Assembly (NCBI GenBank): GCA_942490995.1
Contig: CALOBG010000067.1
Span: forward strand, 47,163 to 111,162
Length of the DNA stretch: 64,000 nucleotides
Reading direction: 5' to 3'
Source: UBA981 sp942490995
Lineage (GTDB): Bacteria; Pseudomonadota; Gammaproteobacteria; Ga0077536
Shown: one piece after another, positions 9,475-17,675 of the stretch
How positions within the stretch are numbered: the stretch's first letter is position 1
Layout: each line of letters starts with the position of its first letter
The notes under the pieces: generated by a model
Told to the model about the DNA's origin: nothing
What the model saw: the letters and a program-made list of their open reading frames with translations, nothing else
Databases searched by the model: none
Position numbers and translations under genes: made by a program

Positions 9475-9801
9475 GTGCGCGTGTTCATCGCGCTGCTCGT
9501 ACTGGTAACCATATATCTGCAGTACGCGCTGTGGTTTCAACGTGGCGGGACACGCGACGTCGAAAAGTTACGCGCGGCGGTCGCCGAGCAACGCCAGCAG
9601 ATCCAGCAGCTGCGCGACCGCAACCAGGCGCTGGCCGCCGAAGTCATCGATCTCAAACAAGGCCTGGAAGCTATCGAGGAGCGCGCACGCAGCGATATGG
9701 GCATGATCAAGGAAGGCGAAATATTTTTTCGCACCACCGAGCCGGGAACGGCGACGACGACCCAGCGTGACGTCGACGGCAGGGCCGAGCTCAATGACTG
9801 A
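9475..9801 (+). CDS. ftsB: Cell division protein FtsB
   Basis: A 108-residue bitopic inner-membrane divisome protein, partner of FtsL and FtsQ. One N-terminal membrane segment (about residues 3-18, FIALLVLVTIYLQYALW) is followed by a coiled coil (residues about 27-72, heptads rich in L, Q and E) and a short periplasmic tail with SDMGMIKEGEIFF, a region conserved in FtsB. The start is GTG 9475. It sits between eno and ispD as in many gammaproteobacteria, and its end overlaps the ispD start by 8 bases. Confidence 0.93.
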   Translation: MRVFIALLVLVTIYLQYALWFQRGGTRDVEKLRAAVAEQRQQIQQLRDRNQALAAEVIDLKQGLEAIEERARSDMGMIKEGEIFFRTTEPGTATTTQRDVDGRAELND

Positions 9802-10513
9802 ACCGCCGGCGCGGATTTACGCAGTGGTACCCGCCGCCGGTGTCGGTCGCCGCATGGGCGGCGAAATGCCGAAGCAATATCTCGAAATAAGCGGCATCAC
9901 GGTGCTCGCGCACACGCTCGCCAGGCTCGCCGGGCATCCGCGTATCGAGCGCGTGGTTGTGGCGGTGGCTGCCGATGACACGCGCTACAGTCGTGTGGCT
10001 ACGACGCTGCCGGCCAAGTGCGTCGCCGTTACCGGTGGCGCCGAACGCTGCCATTCGGTGCTGGCCGGTTTGCACAGCCTGGCCGGCGACGCCGGTAACG
10101 ACGACTGGGTGCTGGTCCACGATGCCGCACGACCCTGCCTGCGCACTACCGATATCGACCGCATGCTTGAGCAACTCGCCACGCATGCGGTTGGCGGGAT
10201 CCTCGCGGTGCCGGTGCGCGACACGCTGAAACGCGGCGACACCACGGCCGACATCGTCGAGACGGTGGATCGTGATGGCCTGTGGCAGGCACAGACGCCG
10301 CAGATGTTCCGCCTCGGGACCCTGACGGCGGCGATCGAGGCGGCGCTGGCGGACGCCGTGATCGTGACTGACGAGGCGCAGGCGATCGAACGCCAGGGTC
10401 ACCGTCCACGCCTCGTCGCGGGACACGCCGACAACATCAAAATAACCCGCCCCGAAGATCTCGCGCTGGCCGGTCTGATCCTGGCCGCGCAGACCGGGGC
10501 GGCGGGAGCATGA
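9794..10513 (+). CDS. ispD: 2-C-methyl-D-erythritol 4-phosphate cytidylyltransferase
   Basis: Transfers CMP from CTP to MEP in the non-mevalonate isoprenoid pathway. The 239-residue protein has the nucleotidyltransferase signature AAGVGRRMG near residue 14 with the lysine in MPKQYL, and VHDAARPCL near residue 110. ATG 9794 is preferred over an upstream in-frame start because it begins 12 residues before the signature, as in the family. It overlaps ftsB by 8 bases and is 4 bases from ispF, so expression is coupled. Confidence 0.96.
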   Translation: MTEPPARIYAVVPAAGVGRRMGGEMPKQYLEISGITVLAHTLARLAGHPRIERVVVAVAADDTRYSRVATTLPAKCVAVTGGAERCHSVLAGLHSLAGDAGNDDWVLVHDAARPCLRTTDIDRMLEQLATHAVGGILAVPVRDTLKRGDTTADIVETVDRDGLWQAQTPQMFRLGTLTAAIEAALADAVIVTDEAQAIERQGHRPRLVAGHADNIKITRPEDLALAGLILAAQTGAAGA

Positions 10514-10517
10514 GACG

Positions 10518-10994
10518 ATGAGAATTGGTCAGGGTTATGACGCGCACCGCTTCAAGGCCGGCGATCACGTGGTCCTCGGCGGTGTCGAGATCGCGTTCGA
10601 GCACGGCCTCGCCGCGCATTCCGATGGCGACGTGTTGCTGCATGCAATCTGTGACGCGCTGCTCGGCGCGGCGGCGCTGGGCGACATTGGCCGGCATTTT
10701 CCTGACAGCGACCCGGCCTACGCCGGTGTCAGCAGCCGCGTGCTACTGCAGCGCGTTCGCGAGCTGGTCGAACAAGCCGGGTTCGAAATTTGCAATGTCG
10801 ATGCCACGATCATCGCCGAGCGGCCGCGCGTCGCCGCCCATGTCGATGCCATGCGACGCAATATTGCCGCCGATACCGGCCTCGGTCTGGAGGCGATCAA
10901 CGTCAAGGGCACGACCACTGAAAAAATGGGTTTCACCGGTCGCGGCGAAGGTATCGCGGCGGCGGCGGTATGCCTCATCGACGATCGCTCTTGA
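10518..10994 (+). CDS. ispF: 2-C-methyl-D-erythritol 2,4-cyclodiphosphate synthase
   Basis: Cyclises CDP-ME-2-phosphate to MEcPP, the step two after IspD. The 158 residues match the family. The zinc-binding D-x-H pair is in GQGYDAHRF (residues about 5-13), the second His in HSDGDVLLHA, and the C-terminal KGTTTEKMGFTGRGEG loop is complete. It is the last gene of this operon; a tandem array of the intergenic hairpin repeat begins within about 5 bases of its stop. Confidence 0.97.
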   Translation: MRIGQGYDAHRFKAGDHVVLGGVEIAFEHGLAAHSDGDVLLHAICDALLGAAALGDIGRHFPDSDPAYAGVSSRVLLQRVRELVEQAGFEICNVDATIIAERPRVAAHVDAMRRNIAADTGLGLEAINVKGTTTEKMGFTGRGEGIAAAAVCLIDDRS

Positions 10995-10998
10995 AAAA

Positions 10999-11413
10999 GT
11001 GCGCGAGACGAGAACCGGCGTTTTACGCGAGACGAGGACCGGAGTTTATTGTTGTAAATGAGGCTGGCTGCCGAGTGTACAACGCCGCCCACGGGATCCG
11101 CACTCGTAAATTTCAAGTCGGCGTGCAGACCGGCGAAAAGCGTGAGCCGGGAATGCCGTGGGCAAGGCGTGCGCGAGACGAGGACCGGAGTTTACTGGTG
11201 TAAATGAGGACCGCAGGCGAACGCACAACGCCGCCCACGGTATCCGCACTCGTAAATTTCAAGTCGGCGTGCAGACCGGCGAAAAGCGTAGCGAGGAATG
11301 CCGTGGGCAAGGCGTGCGCGAGACGAGGACCGAAGTTTACTGGTGTAAATGAGGACCGCAGGCGAGCGCACAACGCCGCCCACGGTATCCGCAGTAGCTT
11401 TTCGCCGGTCTGC
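10999..11413. repeat. Tandem array A of a ~145-bp hairpin-forming intergenic repeat
   Basis: About 2.7 tandem copies, period 145-146 bases, shown by the repeated core GAGACGAGGACC at 11029, 11175 and 11320. Each core has TTTAC..GTAAA around a small loop, flanked by two copies of GAGGACCG. A left arm GCAGACCGGCGAAAAG occurs at 11125 and 11271. Its exact reverse complement occurs once, at 11398-11413, so the last copy can fold into one long hairpin with a 17-bp outer stem and an inner GCCGTGGGC/GCCCACGGT stem. The array fills the gap between convergent ispF and the Smr gene and its right arm reaches the Smr stop codon. Open frames inside it are not genes. Confidence 0.9.
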
Positions 11414-11934
11414 TAGCGGCTGCGGAGAAGGACATACATCGCCCCGTGCCCGCCGTCATGCGGCGGTGCCGGGACAAACGCCAGCACCCGCGGATCCTGC
11501 CGTAGCCAGTGTCGTACGCGCGGCTTGAGCACGGCTTTGAAACCCGGCGAACTGAGCCCTTTACCGTGGATGATGCGCACGCACTGCAAGCGCGAGCCAC
11601 CGGCGTGGGCAAGAAATCTGAGCAGCAGCGCATGGGCCTGCGGGACGGTTAGTCCGTGCAGGTCGAGTTCGTTTTCGATCGGGTACTGGCCGCGCCGCAG
11701 TTTGCGCAGCACGCTGGTCTGCACGCCATTGCGATGATATTCGTCTTCGTCGTGGTCAGCTTCGTAGGCGCCGTAGGTGTCGATTGCCGGCGTCTGTTCC
11801 GGCATCGGCGCGCGTCGCCGCGCCGGCGGGCGCCGCGGCTCGAATTCGACGGTATCGTGGTTGAGGCGCCTGACCTTGCCGATCAGCGCGGCGAACTCCG
11901 ACCCGCTCGCGTCGGGTTTATCCTTGTCAGCCAC
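11413..11934 (-). CDS. Smr domain protein (SmrA/YdaL-like)
   Basis: A 173-residue cytoplasmic protein with a C-terminal Smr domain, a nuclease-type domain related to the MutS2 tail. Residues 1-75 are a charged, low-complexity linker containing RRPPARRRAP. The domain begins with VLRKLRRGQYPIENELDLHGL (DLHGL being the Smr catalytic-type motif) and ends with the RIIHGKG and PHDGGHGAMYVLL segments. The last segment resembles E. coli SmrA more than SmrB. SmrB cleaves mRNA at collided ribosomes; whether this protein does so is not known. It is convergent with ispF. The TAG stop abuts array A. Confidence 0.88.
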   Translation of the reverse strand: MADKDKPDASGSEFAALIGKVRRLNHDTVEFEPRRPPARRRAPMPEQTPAIDTYGAYEADHDEDEYHRNGVQTSVLRKLRRGQYPIENELDLHGLTVPQAHALLLRFLAHAGGSRLQCVRIIHGKGLSSPGFKAVLKPRVRHWLRQDPRVLAFVPAPPHDGGHGAMYVLLRSR

Positions 11935-11951
11935 CGGCCGCGAGTCCGAGA

Positions 11952-12491
11952 TCAGTCGATGTCGGCGGCGGTGACAACTTTGGCATAGACGCTGCCGAGC
12001 GCGGCCATGAATGCCGCGTGGACCTTGGCCGCCGCGACGGTAGTGTCGTCGTGGACCAGGTCGCGGGTTGCGCAGGCGTCACCGACCAGGGTACAGCTGA
12101 AGCCGAGATCGAAAGCCGCGCGGGTGCTGGCGTCGATACACATATGACTCATCGCGCCGCAGATCACGAGCTCCTCGATACCCGCGTTGCGCAACCTGGT
12201 TTCGAGATCGGTGTCCCGAAACGCATTCGGAAAATGTTTTTGGGTCAGCGATTCACCATCGGCCGGCGCCACGGCGGGATTGATTTCGGCACCCTCGGTA
12301 CCGGGCAGGAAAAAACCGGCCTCGGGCCGTGCGGCGAGGTGCTGGACATGAAAAACCGGCCGGCCCGCGCCGCGAAAGCGCTCGAGTACCGCCGCCGCCT
12401 GAGTGGCGGCTTGTTGCATGCCGACCAGCTCCATGGCGCCGCCGTCGAAATAGTCGTTCTGGATATCGATGAGTAGTAAGCCACGAGTCAT
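11952..12491 (-). CDS. Isochorismatase-like cysteine hydrolase
   Basis: A 179-residue member of the isochorismatase/nicotinamidase fold. The expected triad is visible: Asp in LLIDIQNDYF (residue about 9), Lys in LTQKHFPNAF, and Cys in CGAMSHMCIDAS. Members hydrolyse amide or vinyl-ether bonds in small metabolites; the true substrate cannot be read from the sequence. A good ribosome site (AAGGAG, 7-8 bases before ATG) supports the start at 12491. The repeat array B starts only 14 bases upstream, so its promoter must lie in or beyond the repeat. It is 17 bases upstream of the Smr gene and probably co-transcribed with it. Confidence 0.9.
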   Translation of the reverse strand: MTRGLLLIDIQNDYFDGGAMELVGMQQAATQAAAVLERFRGAGRPVFHVQHLAARPEAGFFLPGTEGAEINPAVAPADGESLTQKHFPNAFRDTDLETRLRNAGIEELVICGAMSHMCIDASTRAAFDLGFSCTLVGDACATRDLVHDDTTVAAAKVHAAFMAALGSVYAKVVTAADID

Positions 12492-12504
12492 GATGATCTC
12501 CTTG

Positions 12505-12796
12505 AGCAGGCTGTTGAAAAACTACTGCGGAGCCCGTGCGCGGCGTTGCGCACTCGCCTGCGGTCCTCATTTATACACATAAACTCCGGTCCTCGGCTCG
12601 CGCGCGCCTTGCGCCCGGGCTTCCTCGCTACGTTTTTCTTTCAGCCTGCTAGCAGGCAGAAAGAAAAACTACTGCGGAGCCCGTGCGCGGCGTTGCGCAC
12701 TTGCCTGCGGTCCTCATTTATACACATAAACTCCGGTCCTCGTCGCGCGCGCGCCTTGCGCCCGGGCTTCCCGGCTCACGTTTTTCTTTCAGCCTG
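12505..12796. repeat. Tandem pair B of the hairpin-forming intergenic repeat
   Basis: Two ~146-base copies, 12505-12650 and 12651-12796, in the opposite orientation to array A. They share its core (reverse complement of GAGGACCGGAGTTTA..TAAATGAGGACCGCAGGC). The copies end in inverted arms: GTTTTTCTTTCAGCCTGCT at 12632-12650 faces AGCAGGCAGAAAGAAAAAC at 12651-12669, giving a near-perfect 38-base palindrome at the junction. The second copy has matching arms at both ends (12651-12669 and 12780-12796). The first has a variant left arm containing GGCTGTTGAAAAAC. Arm sequence differs from array A, but complementarity within each copy is kept. The last arm overlaps the purL stop codon. Confidence 0.9.
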
Positions 12797-15700
12797 TCCA
12801 CTCGCGGGCATTGTTGAACAGCGCCATCCACGGACTTTCCGCGCGCCGCCAGGACGGCGGCCGCCATGACAGCCGGTTGGACTGAAATACCCGTTCCGGA
12901 TGCGGCATCATGATGGTCACCCGCCCATCCTCGCTGGTCAGCCCGGTAATGCCGTACGGCGAGCCGTTGGGATTGGCCGGGTAGGTGGTGGCCGGCGCGC
13001 CGTAATTATTGATATAGCGGACGGAGGAAATCGCCGACTCCGGCCCCGCGCTGAATTCAGCCCGCCCTTCGCCGTGCGCGACCGCAACCGGCGCGCGCAT
13101 GCCGGCCAGGCCGGCAAGCAGGATCGACGGCGAGGGCATAATCTCGACCAGGCTCAGGCGCGCCTCGAACTGTTCCGAGCGGTTGCGCTCGAAACGCGGC
13201 CAGGCCTGCGCGCCCGGGATCAGATCCTTGAGATCGGCGAGCATCTGGCAGCCGTTGCACACGCCCAGCGTGAATGTATTCGGGCGCGCAAAAAATGTTT
13301 CGAACGTATCGCGCGCTTGTGCGTTGAAGCGGATCGCAGCGGCCCAGCCGCGCCCCGCGCCGAGCACGTCACCGTAGGAAAACCCGCCGCACACCGCGAG
13401 GCCGGCCATGGCGCTCAGGTCTTCGTCGCCGGCAAGCACATCGGTCATGTGGACGTCGATTGCCTCGAACCCGGCGGCGCTGAACGCGGCGGCCATTTCG
13501 AGGTGACCGTTGACGCCCTGTTCGCGCAGGATCGCGACCCGCGGTCGAACGGGTCCTGTGACGCGGCGCTGCAATCGTGACAGCGCCTGATCTGGAACGA
13601 CGATAGTCAGGCCGGGGTCGTTGTCGTCGAGGACCGTTGCCAGTTCCTCGTCGGCGGTGACAGGGTTGTCGCGCAGGCGTTGCATGGCATGGGTGGTGGC
13701 GCTGTATGCGCGCAGCAGGGCGCTGAGTTCGGCCTGGTAAACGGTGGTCCCGTGGTGTGCGATGGACAGGCGACGGTCGTCTCGAGGGCGCGCCACGGCA
13801 TGGGTAAACGGCGCCAGAGCGGTACTCGCGGCGAGAAAAGTCATGACCGCCTCGACGTCGGTGTCGCGAACCTGGATCACTGCGCCGACCTCTTCGGCAA
13901 ACAGGATCGCGAGCGCTTCGCCGCCGAGTGGCGTGATGTCGATATCCAGGCCGCAGCGGCCGGCAAAGGCCATTTCGGCTAGGGTCACGAACAGACCACC
14001 GTCAGAGCGATCGTGGTAGGCCAGCAGGTAACCGCTTTCGTTCAACAACTGGATGGCTCGAAAAAAATCCGTCAGCAGGGCCGGCTCCTCGCAATCGGCC
14101 GGCTCGCCGCCCGGCGTCTGCCAGGCCTGTGCCAGCACCGAGCCGCCGAGTCGATGGCGGCCGCGGCCGAGGTCGATTACCAGCAGCGTGGTGTCGGTGG
14201 CAACGTTGAGCTGCGGTGTGAGACTGGCATCGATATCGATGACCGGCGCAAACGCGCTGATCACCACCGACACCGGCGCGACGGTCTGCCACGCTGCGCC
14301 GTCGCTGTGCCAGGCCGACTGCATCGACATCGAATCCTTGCCGACCGGAATGTAGATGCCGAGCGCCGGGCAGAACTTCATGCCCAGTGCTTCGACCATG
14401 TCGTACAGGCGCGCGTCCTCGCCCGGGTGGCCGCCAGGACACATCCAGTTCGCCGACAGTACGACATCGCTCAACTGTTTGATGCGCGCCGCGGCCAGGT
14501 TGGTCAGCGCTTCGGCAACCGCCAGGCGCGCCGAAGCCGGACCGTCGATCAGCGCGACCGGGGTACGTTCCCCGATCGCCATGGCCTCGCCGACGATGTC
14601 GTCGAATGCGCCGGCCGTGACCGCGCAGTCGGCGACCGGCACCTGCCAGGGCCCGACCATCTGGTCGCGCACCACCAGTCCACCCACGGTGCGATCGCCG
14701 ATCGTGATCAAAAAGCGTTTATCGCCGACCCCCGGGAAACGCAATACGCGGTCGACGGCCGCGGCGACATCGACGCCGCCGGTGAACGCGGCGGGCTGCG
14801 CGGTGACAGTTTCGACCTGTTTACTCAGGCGCGGCGGTTTGCCAAACACGACGTCCATGGGAATATCGATCGGGCGTTCGCCGAGCAGCGCGTCCTCGAC
14901 GATCAGGCGTTGCTCGCTGGTCGCCATTCCGACGTCGGCCCACGGGCAGCGTTCGCGGGTGCAGATCGCGGCGAAGCGCTTGAGGTCGTCGGGCGCGATA
15001 GCGAGCACATAGCGCTCCTGCGCTTCGTTGCACCAGATCTCGAGCGGGGTGAGGCCGGATTCGGCGCTGGGAATGGCGCGCAGATCGATGACTCCGCCGC
15101 GACCGGCGTCGTGCAGCAGTTCGGGGATGGCATTCGAGAGCCCACCGGCGCCGACATCGTGGATCATGGCGATCGGGTTGGCCGCGCCGGCCGCCGAGCA
15201 GGCATCGATGACCTGCTGGCAGCGCCGTTCCATTTCCGGGTTGTCGCGCTGTACCGAAGCAAAATCGAGTTCCGCGCCGATCGTGCCGGAATCGACTGAC
15301 GAGGCCGCGCCGCCGCCCAGCCCGATCAGCATCGCCGGGCCGCCGAGCACGATCACGCGTGCGCCGGGTTCGATGCCGAGCTTGTCGACATGGCCGGGGC
15401 GCAGGTTGCCGATACCGCCGGCAAGCATGATCGGTTTGTCGTAACCGCGTAGCAGGCCATCGGCGGCGAGGTGTTCAAAGCTGCGGAAGTAGCCGGCCAC
15501 GGCCGGGCGACCAAATTCGTTGTTATAGGCGGCGCCGCCGAGCGGTGCCTCGAGCATGATCGACAGGGCGCTGGCGAGGCGCGGATTGAGCGGCCGCTCG
15601 ACCTCCCACGGCGCCGGGTGGTCGGGCAGGCGCAGGTGCGATACAGCGAAACCGGTCAATCCGGCCTTGGGTTTCCCACCGCGCCCGGTCGCGCCTTCGT

Positions 15701-16652
15701 CGCGGATCTCGCCGCCGGCGCCGGTCGCCGCGCCGGGATAGGGCGAAATACCGGTCGGATGATTATGGGTCTCGACCTTGATGACGATGTGGATCGGTTC
15801 GATACGCGTTTCGTAGCGACGGCTGTCGGCATCGAGCATTAAGCGCGCGCCAGGATAGCCGCGCGTGACCGCGGCATTATCGGCATATGCCGACAGTACG
15901 CTGTTCGGATTGAGGTTGTGGGTGTTGCGGATCATGGCGAACAACGAGTGCTCGCGCCGGATGCCATCGATGGTCCAGTCGGCATTAAAAATTTTATGCC
16001 GGCAGTGTTCGGAATTAGCCTGCGCAAACATCATCAGTTCGACGTCGCTGGGATCACGACCGAGTTCGGCGTAGCGCTGCACCAGGTATTCGATTTCGTC
16101 GTCGGCGAGGGCCAGGCCGAGGCTGGTGTTAGCGGCCGCCAGCGCCGCGCGTCCGTCGCCGCCCAGGGTGACGCGGGTGAGCACGGTCGGTGCCGCCTGC
16201 TGGTAAAGCCCGCCGATGTCGGCGCGCTCGAACAGCACGGTTTCCGTCATGCGATCGTGGACGCGCTCGGCGATATCATCGAGGCGTGGTGGCGCTATGC
16301 CGGTGCAGGTCCAGGCTACCAGGCGCTCGACACGCAACAGCCCGGTGAGACCGCAGTTGGCGCAGATATCACCGGCCTTGCTCGACCATGGTGAAATCGT
16401 GCCGCGCCGTGGGGCCACCAGAAAGGACTCGGATTGCGCCTCATCGGGTGCGATCCAGCGCTCGGCGCGCAGCAGGGTCTGCAGTCGTTCGCGCATCTCG
16501 GCGTCCGGTTGCTGAGCAGTCTCGAACCACGCGGCGTAGAGATATTCCGGAACGATGGCAGCGCCGTCGTCCACCCCTACGTCGAGGCCGGTAAGATGTT
16601 GACGGACGCGGAATTCGGAAAGGGCCCGGCGGCCGTGGAGCAGCATCAACAT
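12789..16652 (-). CDS. purL: Phosphoribosylformylglycinamidine synthase (large single-chain type)
   Basis: Fourth step of de novo purine synthesis: ATP- and glutamine-dependent conversion of FGAR to FGAM. 1287 residues, the length of the gammaproteobacterial single-chain enzyme. Domain order: N-terminal PurS-like domain, linker, two tandem AIRS-fold halves (ATP-site segments VETHNHPTGISPYPGAATG and HDVGAGGLSNAIPELLHDAG), and a C-terminal glutaminase with Cys in LGVCNGCQMLADL near residue 1110 and the closing MMPHPERVF. Transcribed singly; the TGA stop lies inside the terminal arm of repeat B. Confidence 0.98.
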   Translation of the reverse strand: MLMLLHGRRALSEFRVRQHLTGLDVGVDDGAAIVPEYLYAAWFETAQQPDAEMRERLQTLLRAERWIAPDEAQSESFLVAPRRGTISPWSSKAGDICANCGLTGLLRVERLVAWTCTGIAPPRLDDIAERVHDRMTETVLFERADIGGLYQQAAPTVLTRVTLGGDGRAALAAANTSLGLALADDEIEYLVQRYAELGRDPSDVELMMFAQANSEHCRHKIFNADWTIDGIRREHSLFAMIRNTHNLNPNSVLSAYADNAAVTRGYPGARLMLDADSRRYETRIEPIHIVIKVETHNHPTGISPYPGAATGAGGEIRDEGATGRGGKPKAGLTGFAVSHLRLPDHPAPWEVERPLNPRLASALSIMLEAPLGGAAYNNEFGRPAVAGYFRSFEHLAADGLLRGYDKPIMLAGGIGNLRPGHVDKLGIEPGARVIVLGGPAMLIGLGGGAASSVDSGTIGAELDFASVQRDNPEMERRCQQVIDACSAAGAANPIAMIHDVGAGGLSNAIPELLHDAGRGGVIDLRAIPSAESGLTPLEIWCNEAQERYVLAIAPDDLKRFAAICTRERCPWADVGMATSEQRLIVEDALLGERPIDIPMDVVFGKPPRLSKQVETVTAQPAAFTGGVDVAAAVDRVLRFPGVGDKRFLITIGDRTVGGLVVRDQMVGPWQVPVADCAVTAGAFDDIVGEAMAIGERTPVALIDGPASARLAVAEALTNLAAARIKQLSDVVLSANWMCPGGHPGEDARLYDMVEALGMKFCPALGIYIPVGKDSMSMQSAWHSDGAAWQTVAPVSVVISAFAPVIDIDASLTPQLNVATDTTLLVIDLGRGRHRLGGSVLAQAWQTPGGEPADCEEPALLTDFFRAIQLLNESGYLLAYHDRSDGGLFVTLAEMAFAGRCGLDIDITPLGGEALAILFAEEVGAVIQVRDTDVEAVMTFLAASTALAPFTHAVARPRDDRRLSIAHHGTTVYQAELSALLRAYSATTHAMQRLRDNPVTADEELATVLDDNDPGLTIVVPDQALSRLQRRVTGPVRPRVAILREQGVNGHLEMAAAFSAAGFEAIDVHMTDVLAGDEDLSAMAGLAVCGGFSYGDVLGAGRGWAAAIRFNAQARDTFETFFARPNTFTLGVCNGCQMLADLKDLIPGAQAWPRFERNRSEQFEARLSLVEIMPSPSILLAGLAGMRAPVAVAHGEGRAEFSAGPESAISSVRYINNYGAPATTYPANPNGSPYGITGLTSEDGRVTIMMPHPERVFQSNRLSWRPPSWRRAESPWMALFNNAREWTG

Positions 16653-16787
16653 CGACTTAAGAGGCCTTGTAGAGGTTTGCGCCGCGCACGGTCGGCGCCG
16701 GTATTGTCGTGAACTTAACAGGGCGATGCAAAACTACCGTGCCGGTGGTGGGCGGTGATACCCGCTGCCAGGTGTTTGAGCACCCTG

Positions 16788-17675
16788 TCAGGGGATGACA
16801 TCCACCTTGACCCAGACGTCGTAGCTGTTGCGTCCGGACTGGCGCGAACGATACAGCAGCCCGGCTGCGCTATCACCGCCGGCCTGGCCGGCGCCGCCCA
16901 GTGCAATCCATTGGCCGAGTTGACCGTGCACCATGGTCGCCAGGCCGCGGCTATCGATCGCGCCGCCGCCGCGCGGGTCGAGCTGTTCCGCGTAGGGCGA
17001 AATTTCCAGGCTCACGCTGTTGCCGCCGCCGAGGCGGGGGGTGACGTAGAAGCCGGCGCCGACGTTACGGTAGCGCACGGAATCCTGCACGGTTGTGCCC
17101 CACGGCGAGTAGTGCACCTGGCGGTCGGCCAGCGGCACGGCCTGTCCGGCGTTGATGAACGCCGGCTGTCCTTCAACGGTGGTCACGAAATGGGCGTGTT
17201 CGGTGTCCTGTTCGCGGCGCGTGCTGAAGGCGTGGTATTCGACGCGCTGGTCCGCCTCACCAATGCCGATGCGGGCGCCCGGCCCGCCCCGGGGCTGGCC
17301 CACGCCGGCGCTGGCGTCGCCGCTGCGTATGCGCGCCGAAAGCTCGTCTTCGCGCAGTTGAGTGTCGGCCTCGATATCCTGACGTACGGTGATACGCAGC
17401 TGGTGGAGTTTGCGGTCGAGCGCGTCCAGGACCTGCTTGAGGTCGGCGAGATTTTCCGGCGAGGTGCGAATGATGAGCTGATCGTTCATCCCGGTCACGG
17501 TGCCGCCCGGCGCGACGAGCTGCTGTAAGGTCGGTAACACGTCGGACACCATACGATGTTTGAGCGGGATGATTTCGAGGACCTGTTCGCCGGCGCTTGC
17601 TGCCGATGTGAGCGCTACCAGTAGCAACACGCACATGAGCCGGCGCGGCACAGTGTAAATCGCTTTCAGTAACAT
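16788..17675 (-). CDS. Exported secretin N-domain (NolW-like) protein
   Basis: A 295-residue exported protein. The signal peptide runs to about residue 30 (LMCVLLLVALTSAASA). Residues about 32-95 form a secretin-type N1/NolW domain (LEIIPLKHRMVSDVLPTLQQ... NQL-type IIRTSPENLADLKQVLDALD). Then comes a glycine-rich linker (GQPRGGPGARIG) and a beta-rich C-terminal region of about 170 residues; no secretin pore domain is evident. ATG 17675 overlaps by one base with the stop of the upstream gene (TGATG), indicating coupling. It could be a periplasmic accessory protein. It is not part of a visible secretion operon. Confidence 0.75.
   Translation of the reverse strand: MLLKAIYTVPRRLMCVLLLVALTSAASAGEQVLEIIPLKHRMVSDVLPTLQQLVAPGGTVTGMNDQLIIRTSPENLADLKQVLDALDRKLHQLRITVRQDIEADTQLREDELSARIRSGDASAGVGQPRGGPGARIGIGEADQRVEYHAFSTRREQDTEHAHFVTTVEGQPAFINAGQAVPLADRQVHYSPWGTTVQDSVRYRNVGAGFYVTPRLGGGNSVSLEISPYAEQLDPRGGGAIDSRGLATMVHGQLGQWIALGGAGQAGGDSAAGLLYRSRQSGRNSYDVWVKVDVIP

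Noticed and set aside
10999..11413. Possible CRISPR array because of regular direct repeats
   Set aside because: Period is about 145 bases with nearly identical units throughout and no short repeat/unique spacer pattern; no cas genes are nearby.
11158..11416. Small open frames in both arrays of the hairpin repeat (also 12546-12869)
   Set aside because: They repeat with the element, lack any family pattern and arise from the repeat sequence itself.
14013..15299. 428-residue plus-strand frame opposite purL (and similar long frames opposite hydantoinase B and gyrA)
   Set aside because: High-GC antisense shadows of strongly conserved genes with no domain signature of their own.
16670..16787. 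Terminator for the secretin-domain gene
   Set aside because: Only a tiny CCCTGACAGGG stem with no T-run is present.
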